A stretch of DNA of 8,760 nucleotides from Patescibacteria group bacterium (GCA_018816925.1 JAHIUP010000007.1:1-8760), one strand, 5' to 3'. Shown: positions 1-5,033, counted from the first letter of the stretch. Numbers and translations: made by a program. The notes: generated from the letters alone by a model not told the origin.

Positions 1-21
1 CGCAATTAGGAGATGTCATCA
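1..21 (+). repeat. 21-bp direct repeat, left copy (att-like)
   Basis: Starts CGCAATTAGGAG and ends GTCATCA; identical over 21 bases to 1925-1945. Identity drops right after base 21. How far it extends to the left cannot be seen because the window starts here. Confidence 0.7.
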
Positions 22-41
22 ACAAGAGATTGAGTATTTGA
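1..41 (+). CDS. 3' end of an upstream gene, cut by the window edge (unidentified)
   Basis: Reading from base 3 gives QLGDVINKRLSI followed by TGA at 39-41. The same frame in the second repeat copy gives QLGDVISRKLQM and a stop at exactly the same distance, with mostly conservative differences. This suggests that a real protein C-terminus is encoded here. Only 12 full codons are visible, so the product cannot be named. The stop codon overlaps the putative -35 box of the DGR target gene. Confidence 0.4.
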   Translation, partial: QLGDVINKRLSI

Positions 42-65
42 CAGGAAACATTACCTGTGTAATAC
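38..65 (+). promoter_or_regulatory. Promoter for the DGR target gene, with an inverted repeat in the spacer
   Basis: A perfect -35 hexamer TTGACA (38-43) is followed after 16 bp by TAATAC (60-65). This would start transcription near 72 and give a leader of about 90 nt before the target ATG. The spacer holds an inverted repeat, ACAGG (41-45) and CCTGT (54-58), 8 bp apart, which could be a repressor operator. No regulator gene is visible nearby. The promoter is well supported by its hexamers; the operator is a guess. Confidence 0.55.
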
Positions 66-161
66 ATGATTTGGGTGCGGTAAATTGGCTATTTGCTATG
101 CCGCGCAAGCTCATTGCAGACGAGTTCTTCGAGGAACACGTCCAAAAGAAAGGAGTAGACG

Positions 162-731
162 ATGTCTACATTGTACTCGGTTGGTCAGATGAACCAGATG
201 GGGGATGCTTTGGAGGCAGCGGGGTATACCCCCGAGGACGTTACCAAGCTACGCTCGGACATTTCTCGATTGAGGGAGTTCAAGAGCGTGCTCGTGGGGT
301 TTGCCCAAATCGTTGTAGTCAAGCACGTTATCGACTGCGACGCCGATCCATTCTGCCCCGACGGCTGGACGGTGGGGGAACATCGCAAAGGTGGACAGTT
401 GGAGTGGGACCCCGCGAAGGTCGCGCTTTACCTGTCTGAAAACCAACAGGACGGCAAGGTGATTGAGGGCAATCAGCTCCGCGAGGAACTAAAGGGAAAG
501 CCCGTATACAACGCCAACTTGTTGGATTACCTTTTGGCCCATTCGGAGCTCATACCGGAGAGCTGGAAAGGCAAGTTTGTTTTTTTCTGGGGGACGATCT
601 ACCGCTACCCGGGTGGCATCCTCCTCGTGCGTTCTCTTATCTGGAGCGGCGACAGGTGGAGCTGGAACCTCTCTTGGCTTGACTACGGCTTCCACGGCAA
701 CTTCCCCGCTGCGGTTCCCGCAAGTATCTAG
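162..731 (+). CDS. DGR variable (target) protein with a C-type-lectin-like C-terminus
   Basis: A 189-residue protein. Residues 147 to about 187 are encoded by the variable repeat and run WSGDRWSWNLSWLDYG...FPAAVP. This Trp/Gly-rich pattern with invariant GDRW, WL and PAAV matches the C-type-lectin-like ends of DGR target proteins that display diversified ligand-binding surfaces. The N-terminal part (about 1-140) is soluble and contains a helical segment around residues 20-50. I see no signal peptide or membrane segment, so a cytoplasmic location is likely; the ligand is unknown. The start is fixed by AAAGGAG (149-155), 6 nt before the ATG. An alternative frame over 38-439 has no comparable signals and is rejected. 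The role as a DGR target is firm because of the TR/VR pair; the fold assignment is by motif resemblance only. Confidence 0.9.
   Translation: MSTLYSVGQMNQMGDALEAAGYTPEDVTKLRSDISRLREFKSVLVGFAQIVVVKHVIDCDADPFCPDGWTVGEHRKGGQLEWDPAKVALYLSENQQDGKVIEGNQLREELKGKPVYNANLLDYLLAHSELIPESWKGKFVFFWGTIYRYPGGILLVRSLIWSGDRWSWNLSWLDYGFHGNFPAAVPASI
600..723 (+). repeat. DGR variable repeat (VR)
   Basis: These 124 bases at the 3' end of the target gene align without gaps to 1080-1203. There are 23 differences, and 19 sit where the template has A. The changed codons are mostly template AAC turned into TAC, GGT, ATC, CTC, AGC, TCT, CAC or TTC. The last 20 bases (704-723, CCCCGCTGCGG...) are identical to the template. 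They form the GC-rich end expected for the initiation-of-mutagenic-homing (IMH) region, and the copies diverge right after base 723. The four non-A differences are at 614, 635, 669 and 674. Confidence 0.93.
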
Positions 732-761
732 GCCTTAGGATTTGGGACATTGGGCCTTTTT
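730..761 (+). terminator. Weak hairpin with T-tract after the target gene
   Basis: AGGCC (730-734) can pair with GGCCT (753-757), and the next bases continue the T run TTTTT (757-761). The stem is only 5 bp with a loop of about 18 nt, so termination here is doubtful. It starts on the stop codon of the target gene, directly after the VR, which is where DGRs often carry a hairpin needed for homing. I cannot tell these two roles apart. Confidence 0.25.
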
Positions 762-790
762 GATCCTTTGACCTAGTCCTTGAGCCAACG

Positions 791-837
791 AGCCCCGCGT
801 TTGTCTTTGCCGCAAGGCGAATGATGGATGCGGGGCT
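791..837 (+). terminator. Hairpin with nested GNRA stem-loop; terminator or DGR structure
   Basis: AGCCCCGC (791-798) pairs perfectly with GCGGGGCT (830-837). Inside it lies a second stem, TTTGCC (806-811) with GGCGAA (816-821), closed by a GCAA tetraloop. TTTATCTTT-like sequence follows, a modest T-tract. This is the most stable structure between VR and TR. It would end the target-gene transcript and separate it from the TR region. Confidence 0.5.
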
Positions 838-844
838 TTATCTT

Positions 845-853
845 TGCTACAAT
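845..853 (+). promoter_or_regulatory. Extended -10 that may drive the TR RNA
   Basis: TGCTACAAT matches an extended -10 (TGnTAtaAT). It lies just after the hairpin at 791-837 and upstream of the TR. No good -35 is seen. The same TGnTACAA box precedes metG and tatD in this window, so it looks like the local promoter style. Confidence 0.4.
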
Positions 854-1079
854 AAAAGCGGAAGTAGGTGAATACGCGAGAGGTCATGGCTTCTTGCTAC
901 CGAACCCAGTATCCATACACCCAGAGTATCTCTGATTACGGTTTGAGATAGCGCGGCGTATGCAGAAACTTCAAAAAATGAAGATACTTGGTACAACGTG
1001 CTAGGGCATTGAAGATGCCAAATACGATACAATCTTGAGAGCATTCAAGAGATGGTGGTAGAGACGGCGCGCTGTACGC

Positions 1080-1203
1080 AACCGCAACCCGAACGGCAAC
1101 CTCAACGTGCGTTACCTTAACTGGAACGGCGACAGGTGGAACTGGAACTTCAACTGGCTTGACAACGACTTCAACGACAACAACCCCGCTGCGGTTCCCG
1201 CAA
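1080..1203 (+). repeat. DGR template repeat (TR)
   Basis: This is the 124-bp donor copy for the VR at 600-723. Read in the VR frame it is rich in AAC codons (N-R-N-P-N-G-N-L-N...W-N-W-N-F-N-W-L-D-N-D), the classic design of DGR templates. Adenine changes in AAC can reach many residues but never a stop codon. By my count it has 36 A, of which 19 are replaced in the VR, against 4 of about 88 non-A bases. It is not itself a gene: there is no ribosome binding site and the in-frame flanks do not look like protein. It is the RNA template for mutagenic cDNA synthesis, but the RT that would copy it is not in the window. Confidence 0.93.
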
Positions 1204-1215
1204 TTCTCTTCATTT

Positions 1216-1241
1216 CTCTCCCGCTTTGTTGGGAGAGTTTT
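1216..1241 (+). terminator. Hairpin directly after the TR
   Basis: CTCTCCC (1216-1222) pairs with GGGAGAG (1231-1237) across an 8-nt loop and is followed by TTTTGTTGTTG. It is a plausible intrinsic terminator for the TR transcript. In an intact DGR the RT would normally follow, so this hairpin may end the TR RNA or attenuate RT expression. After loss of the RT only the TR RNA would be left. Confidence 0.5.
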
Positions 1242-1249
1242 GTTGTTGA

Positions 1250-1345
1250 AGCTGGCCGTCGTACATGGGCCTGTTTTCTCATGGCAATACTCAAAAGCTT
1301 CAGAAAGAGCTAGAAAAACAGTATCTCACCGCCCAGGGTGGTTAG
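1250..1345 (+). pseudogene. Remnant of the DGR reverse transcriptase C-terminus
   Basis: The frame beginning after a TGA at 1247-1249 encodes SYMGLFSHGNTQKLQKEL plus about ten residues and a TAG (1343-1345). The pattern S-Y-x-G-x-x-x-H-x-N-T-x-K-L resembles the conserved tail of DGR-type RTs (of the form SYLGhxxHxNTxkLrxxl). None of the catalytic RT domain (for example the YxDD box) is present. The position right after the TR is where the RT gene belongs in a target-TR-RT cassette. The simplest reading is an internal deletion that removed almost the whole RT gene and left its last 25-30 codons. The match is from memory and short, so chance similarity cannot be excluded. Confidence 0.5.
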
Positions 1346-1351
1346 AAAGGG

Positions 1352-1379
1352 TTGTTTTTCTCGGAAAAAGGGGTATACT
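1352..1379 (+). promoter_or_regulatory. hicB promoter, probably giving a leaderless mRNA
   Basis: TTGTTT (1352-1357) and TATACT (1374-1379) are 16 bp apart. The -10 ends 7 nt before the hicB ATG, so transcription would start at or next to the start codon. No Shine-Dalgarno sequence is present, which fits a leaderless start. Confidence 0.5.
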
Positions 1380-1386
1380 TTGGTAT

Positions 1387-1635
1387 ATGGCAGCAAAAAA
1401 GGAGTTCAAAGTTATTATCGAGCAAGATGAAGATGGATATTTTGTGGCGTCGGTTCCGGCTCTTCCCGGATGCCACACGCAAGCGAAGAGTATTCATGAG
1501 CTTCGCAAGCGAATTCGGGAGGCAATTTCCCTCTGTTTGGAAGTAGCGAAAACAGATGCTCAATACAGTAAACAGGTAAGGGAATTTTCCTACGAGCCCT
1601 CTTTCGTGGGGCTCGAAAGCATTCAGCTCATATGA
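1387..1635 (+). CDS. hicB: HicB-family antitoxin (short, partial RNase H-like fold)
   Basis: An 82-residue protein of the HicB family. It shows the typical N-terminal beta-beta pattern (EFKVIIEQDEDGYFVASVP, residues 6-24), then ALPGCHTQA and a helix (residues 36-53) ending in SLCLE. HicB normally binds and blocks the HicA mRNA endonuclease and represses its own operon. This copy ends after the RNase H-like domain and has no visible helix-turn-helix or Arc-type DNA-binding tail, so autoregulation would need another route. The ATG at 1387 is chosen because a promoter -10 sits 7 nt upstream and homology starts there. An open frame reaching back to 1159 crosses the TR and RT remnant and is not credible. 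Its stop overlaps the hicA start (ATGA), so translation is coupled. The partner is frameshifted, making this an orphan antitoxin. Confidence 0.85.
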   Translation: MAAKKEFKVIIEQDEDGYFVASVPALPGCHTQAKSIHELRKRIREAISLCLEVAKTDAQYSKQVREFSYEPSFVGLESIQLI

Positions 1636-1866
1636 GCGAACATCTTCCCTCCTTGAGAGCGAGAGACGTAGAACGGGTTCTCAAGCAGATGGGGTTTCCC
1701 TGTGCGACAGAAGGGCTCGCATGTATTTTTTAAGCATCAAGATGGAAGGACAACGCTTGTTCCTAGGCACGGAGGGGAAGATATTGGGAGGGGTTTGCTC
1801 CGGCAAATTCTTCGGGAAATTAATGTAAGTCCAGAGGAATTCTTCCAGCATCTTTTCCATAAATAA
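1632..1866 (+). pseudogene. hicA: HicA-family mRNA interferase toxin, broken by a frameshift
   Basis: The first frame from ATG 1632 reads MSEHLPSLRARDVERVLKQM GFPC, the usual HicA N-terminus, and would stop at TAA 1731-1733 after a changed frame. The rest of HicA lies one base over from 1702: VRQKGSHVFFKH, then DGRTTLVPRHGGEDIGRGLL and a tail to TAA 1864-1866. The catalytic histidine of the GSH motif and the VPxH..ExIGRGLLRxIL segment are intact in that second frame. The break is around 1700-1704 (CCCTGTGCGACAG). Loss of one GT from a TGTGTG run would explain it, as would a gained base. As read, no full toxin is made, although a sequencing error or ribosomal slippage would restore it. The gene overlaps hicB by 4 bases. 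Confidence 0.8.
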
Positions 1867-1899
1867 AGAGGCAATTTTATTTTCAGAGACCGCGACACC

Positions 1900-1965
1900 A
1901 TGAAGCAGGAACGTATAGCTATTGCGCAATTAGGAGATGTCATCAGCAGAAAACTCCAAATGTAA
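1900..1965 (+). pseudogene. Displaced gene 3' end overlapping the M16 start
   Basis: From ATG 1900 the frame reads MKQERIAIA and then QLGDVISRKLQM, with TAA at 1963-1965. Its last 12 codons mirror those at 3-38 of the window (QLGDVI, then NKRLSI). It overlaps the M16 coding start by 29 bases in another frame. I read it as the original tail of the gene that lies upstream of the window, left behind when the island entered. The product is not recognised. It could instead be a short chance frame. Confidence 0.35.
1925..1945 (+). repeat. 21-bp direct repeat, right copy (att-like)
   Basis: Identical to 1-21. It contains AGGAG and the ATG of the M16 gene (1937-1939). In the left copy the same ATG frame reads only MSSTRD before a stop. 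Confidence 0.7.
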
Positions 1966-3223
1966 GAAGACCGTTCTCAAGAACGGCCTTCGTATCCTCA
2001 CCATACCGCACCGGGGCACGCAAGCGGCAGTAGTTTTTGTGCTCGTGGGAACGGGTTCTAAGTACGAGACGAAACGCACAAACGGCATCTCCCATTTTTT
2101 GGAGCATATGCTCTTTAAGGGAACAAAGAAGCGTCCCACTCCCCGAGAGGTTGTAGAGGTAGTGGAGTCCGTGGGAGGCGTGAATAACGCCTTCACCGCA
2201 GAGGACTGGACCGGCTACTTCGCGAAGGTGGACGCATCTCACGTGTCCCTTGCCATTGACTGGGTGGCAGATATTTTCCTTTACTCCGTGCTTGCCGAAA
2301 AGGAGATGATGAAAGAAAAGGGCGTGGTGATAGAGGAGATTAACATGGATAGGGATAATCCAATGCGTCATGTAAGTGAGCTTTGGCCACAACTTCTCTA
2401 CGGAGACCAGCCGGCCGGCTGGGATATCGCGGGCACCAAAGAAAGCGTACTTGGGCTTACGCGGGAAGACCTGCTTTCCTACAGAGAGAAGCAATATGTG
2501 GCTTCCAACACCATAGTGTGCGTGGCAGGGAAGATACGGGAGAAGGAGGTGATAGGCAAAATCCAGGAGGCCTTTCGGGAAATCCCCCAGGGTACTCCCC
2601 TTAAAAAGAAGGCCTTGAAAGAAGGGCAGGGGGCGCCCGCGGTGCTTCTCGAGTACCGGAAGACCGACCAGACCCATTTTGTGGTGGGAGGAAGGGGGTA
2701 TGCGCTTTCCGATCCACGCAGGTATGCCTCAAAATTACTTGCCCTTGTGCTTGGAGGAGGCATGAGTTCTCGGCTGTTTCTGAAGCTGCGCGACGAACTC
2801 GGGCTTGCCTACTACGTGCATACGGAAAGCGATTCTGACCCTGAAACGGGTTCCGTTGCCACGGCCGCGGGGGTGCGCAACGAGCTCGTGGGAAGCGCCC
2901 TGCGCGCAGTCCTCAAAGAATACAGGGCTATTTCAGAGAAGGGCGCGGGGAAAGAAGAACTGGAAAAAGCAAAGAGCCAGATGAAGGGACAGTTCGCCCT
3001 TGCCCTGGAGGCCTCCGAGGCCAAGGCAGAGTTTTTTCTTATGCAGGAGATGCTGGAAGGAAAGATATCCTCCCCTGAAGAAATGTATGCTAGGATAGAG
3101 AAAGTGAAGGGAGGGGATGTGCAGAAAGCTGCGCAAGATATTTTTTCCCGACCCAAGCTGAATCTTGTAGTGCTTGGCCCCTACCGGGACAAAGAGAGGT
3201 TCGAGAAACTCATGAAGATATGA
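1937..3223 (+). CDS. M16-family zinc metallopeptidase (YmxG/processing-peptidase-like)
   Basis: 428 residues, the usual size of single-chain bacterial M16B proteases. The inverted zinc motif HxxEH is at residues 53-57 (HFLEH). The third zinc ligand fits Glu134 in VVIEEI, at the family's 76-residue spacing. The GGVNNAFT segment at 80-87 and the C-terminal-half signature GGGMSSRLFLKLRDELGLAY are also present. All ligands are intact, so it should be an active peptidase that degrades or processes peptides. There is no signal peptide, so it probably acts in the cytoplasm. The start must be 1937, because an in-frame TAG lies at 1931-1933. The AGGAG directly abuts the ATG with no spacer, which is unusually close. 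It leads the row M16-AI-2E-rsmI, with only 4 bp to the next gene. Confidence 0.92.
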   Translation: MSSAENSKCKKTVLKNGLRILTIPHRGTQAAVVFVLVGTGSKYETKRTNGISHFLEHMLFKGTKKRPTPREVVEVVESVGGVNNAFTAEDWTGYFAKVDASHVSLAIDWVADIFLYSVLAEKEMMKEKGVVIEEINMDRDNPMRHVSELWPQLLYGDQPAGWDIAGTKESVLGLTREDLLSYREKQYVASNTIVCVAGKIREKEVIGKIQEAFREIPQGTPLKKKALKEGQGAPAVLLEYRKTDQTHFVVGGRGYALSDPRRYASKLLALVLGGGMSSRLFLKLRDELGLAYYVHTESDSDPETGSVATAAGVRNELVGSALRAVLKEYRAISEKGAGKEELEKAKSQMKGQFALALEASEAKAEFFLMQEMLEGKISSPEEMYARIEKVKGGDVQKAAQDIFSRPKLNLVVLGPYRDKERFEKLMKI

Positions 3224-3227
3224 AGAG

Positions 3228-4253
3228 ATGAACGAGCGTATCTTAGACATTTCCTGGAGTACCATTGTGAAGCTGGCGGTTGCCTCCCTTGTTTTGTACG
3301 TCCTGTTTCTTGTGAAGGACATTCTTATCTTGGTGCTCTTCGGGATTATTATATCCGTACTCTTTGACCCCGTGATTGATCGGCTCCAGCGGGCGCACAT
3401 TCCTCGTCCCTTGGCGGCCGTCGGCGTGTATCTTGCGATCTTCGGGCTCATGGCTCTTGCCCTGTACGCCACAGCTCCATTTTTCGTGAACGAGGTGCAG
3501 AGATTCGTGGGGTCTTTCCCCGAGTACTTTGAAGTGCTTTCTCCTACCCTTCGGGGCTTGGGAGTGGCCGCTTTCGCTGATTCCCAGGCGCTCGTGGATA
3601 CTCTCTTGGGAGATGTCCAGCGTATGTCTACGAATATCCTGAGCGCGCTCGCGGTAGTGTTCGGGGGCATATTTTCCACGTTGTTCGTTATCACAATTGC
3701 AGTATTTCTTTCCGTGGAGGAGCGCTCCATGGAACGTTCCATAGGGCTTTTGTTTCCCAAGAAGTATGAGGCCTTTGCCTTGGATCTTTGGGCACGCTCC
3801 CAACAGAAGGTCTCTGGGTGGTTCCTCTCAAGAGTTATTAGTTCCTTGTTTGTTGGGGCGGCAACTTATTTGTCTTTGGCGCTCTTTGAGGTGCAGTACC
3901 CATTGTCTTTGGGCGTACTTTCTTTCTTTACGAACTTCATTCCTATTGTGGGGCCGCTCGTTATGGGGTTGCTCATTGCCATGATTGTGGCCTTGGATTC
4001 TTTCCTCAAGGCAATTTTTGTGGTGCTGGCGTTCGTGCTCATTCAGCAAATCGAAGGGAATATTCTCACCCCCTTGCTTTCCAAGCGTTTCATGGGCGTG
4101 CCTCCCGTGCTTGTGCTTATTTCTCTGGCAGTGGGAGGGGAGCTGTGGGGGGTTATGGGAGCCATTCTCGCAATTCCGCTGTTTGGCATCCTCTTTGAAT
4201 TCCTCCGGGATTTCCTAAAGAAGAGGAAAGAAGAGGCACCCGTGGTCCTGTAA
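3228..4253 (+). CDS. AI-2E family transporter (PF01594-type membrane protein)
   Basis: 341 residues, the normal length for this family. Hydrophobic segments lie at about 13-46 (probably two helices), 61-86, 137-162, 200-221, 226-256, 260-275 and 294-325, giving seven or eight membrane spans. The family motifs NFIPIVGP (236-243) and QQIEGNILTP (273-282) are clear, and the C-terminus is short and basic (KKRKEE). Family members export small molecules such as AI-2 or act as ion antiporters; the substrate cannot be told from sequence. The gene starts 4 bp after the M16 stop, with only a weak GAAGAG-like ribosome site, so coupled translation is likely. Residues 164-171 contain a small internal duplication (ERSMERS) encoded by two adjacent palindromes. 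Confidence 0.9.
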   Translation: MNERILDISWSTIVKLAVASLVLYVLFLVKDILILVLFGIIISVLFDPVIDRLQRAHIPRPLAAVGVYLAIFGLMALALYATAPFFVNEVQRFVGSFPEYFEVLSPTLRGLGVAAFADSQALVDTLLGDVQRMSTNILSALAVVFGGIFSTLFVITIAVFLSVEERSMERSIGLLFPKKYEAFALDLWARSQQKVSGWFLSRVISSLFVGAATYLSLALFEVQYPLSLGVLSFFTNFIPIVGPLVMGLLIAMIVALDSFLKAIFVVLAFVLIQQIEGNILTPLLSKRFMGVPPVLVLISLAVGGELWGVMGAILAIPLFGILFEFLRDFLKKRKEEAPVVL

Positions 4254-4260
4254 TACGAGC

Positions 4261-4989
4261 ATGGGAACCTTATACGTCGTGGCGACCCCAATAGGGAATC
4301 TTGAGGATATGACCTTGAGAGCGCTCCGCATCCTAAAGGAGGCGGATTTTGTTTTGGCGGAGGATACGAGGGTCACGAGAAAGCTTTTTGCCAGGTACGA
4401 CATAGCGACAAAGCTCATGAGCTATCATCAGCAGTCAAGGGAACAGAAAAAAGAAGAGATACTCGGCCTCTTGTGTGAAGGGAAGAATCTTGCCTTGGTG
4501 ACGGACTCGGGAACTCCCGGTATTTCAGACCCTGGCAACGAGCTCATCGCGTACATTCTTTCTCAAGAGGATGCAACGGAAGGTGAAGTTTATTCTAAGC
4601 TATCGCGTAAAATAGGAATTGTTCCGGTGCCAGGGCCGTGCGCCCTTACTGCGCTCGCGAGCATTTCGGGATTCCCAATGAACGAGTTCCTATTTCTCGG
4701 GTTTCCTCCCGCAAAGAGAAAACGAAAGCGGTTCTTTGAGGAGATTGTTTCTTCTAATCGCCCTGTCATCTTTTACGAATCGCCCCATCGCATTATCCGA
4801 ACACTCAAGGAGCTGGAGGAGCTCGACGCCGGCCTGGAGGTCGTGGTTGGGAGGGAGCTGACAAAAGTATTTGAGACGGTGTATCGGGGGAGGATTGGAG
4901 AAGTCCCTGGACGATTGGAGCAGGATAAGGTTCGAGGGGAGTTCGCGGTGGCGGCTTTCAGGTTTAAACAGAAACACGCCGGCCTCTAA
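4261..4989 (+). CDS. rsmI: 16S rRNA (cytidine-1402 2'-O)-methyltransferase RsmI
   Basis: 242 residues of the tetrapyrrole-methylase-fold RsmI family, which methylates the ribose of C1402 in the decoding centre of 16S rRNA using SAM. Visible motifs in order are TPIGN (9-13), AEDTR (33-37), TDSGTPGISDPG (81-92, SAM site), PVPGP (122-126), FYESPHR (171-177), GREL-TKVFE (197-205) and GEFAV (226-230). Between DPG and PVPG there is a stretch about 14 residues longer than usual (around 100-117, charged and polar), which looks like a surface loop insertion. The protein is shorter than the E. coli form at its C-terminus. It starts 7 bp after the AI-2E gene stop, so it is probably in the same operon. 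Confidence 0.93.
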   Translation: MGTLYVVATPIGNLEDMTLRALRILKEADFVLAEDTRVTRKLFARYDIATKLMSYHQQSREQKKEEILGLLCEGKNLALVTDSGTPGISDPGNELIAYILSQEDATEGEVYSKLSRKIGIVPVPGPCALTALASISGFPMNEFLFLGFPPAKRKRKRFFEEIVSSNRPVIFYESPHRIIRTLKELEELDAGLEVVVGRELTKVFETVYRGRIGEVPGRLEQDKVRGEFAVAAFRFKQKHAGL

Positions 4990-5018
4990 AGCGGCTCCTT
5001 TTAAAAACTCGAGCGGCG

Positions 5019-5027
5019 TGCTACAAG
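5019..5027 (+). promoter_or_regulatory. Extended -10 before metG (leaderless geometry)
   Basis: TGCTACAAG ends 6 nt before the metG ATG. This spacing would place the transcription start at the start codon. There is no Shine-Dalgarno sequence in the 44-bp gap after rsmI and no clear -35. Read-through from rsmI is the alternative. Confidence 0.4.
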
Positions 5028-5033
5028 AACATC

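Larger units (their letters stand above)
732..1079 (+). other. Gene-poor spacer between VR and TR
   Basis: About 350 bases with no convincing gene. They hold the hairpins at 730-761 and 791-837 and an extended -10 at 845-853. The avd accessory gene often lies at this place in DGRs, but I cannot recognise one. The longest plus-strand pieces are about 20 codons (for example ATG 886 to the stop near 951, and ATG 975 to the stop near 1004). A degenerate avd or the 5' part of a structured TR RNA are both possible. Confidence 0.5.
1..1945. mobile_element. Accessory island: RT-less DGR plus hicBA, bracketed by a 21-bp direct repeat
   Basis: This block carries the DGR target gene, TR, RT remnant, hicB and broken hicA. 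It lies between two exact copies of a 21-bp sequence (1-21 and 1925-1945), and beyond its right edge only housekeeping genes follow. The right repeat contains the start codon of the M16 peptidase gene. No integrase or transposase is visible, so the mode of entry is unknown. The left end is uncertain because the window begins inside the left repeat, which may be longer than seen. The island reading is inference from the repeat, the cargo and the two broken genes. A duplication during assembly is the main alternative. Confidence 0.4.

Noticed and set aside
38..439. Open frame of 133 codons overlapping the DGR target start
   Set aside because: It lacks a ribosome site, starts on TTG inside the promoter and runs out of frame through the target gene, which has a proper AAAGGAG and the VR.
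600..1203. Ordinary gene duplication as the source of the two repeats
   Set aside because: Differences are overwhelmingly at template adenines and the homology ends sharply at both sides, which simple divergence would not produce.
1107..1313. Open frame across the TR reading RYLNWNGDRWNWN...
   Set aside because: This is the TR read in the VR frame. It starts at GTG without a ribosome site, and the sequence after the TR loses any protein-like pattern; the TR acts as RNA template.
1159..1386. Long N-terminal extension of hicB
   Set aside because: It runs through the TR end, a hairpin and the RT remnant. HicB homology and the promoter support a start at 1387.
1943..2677. Long minus-strand open frame inside the M16 gene
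   Set aside because: It is the shadow of a strongly supported M16 peptidase; it has no recognisable domain and no start signals.
2933..3803. Long minus-strand open frames opposite the M16 and AI-2E genes
   Set aside because: They overlap two well-supported genes, have low-complexity composition and show no family motifs.
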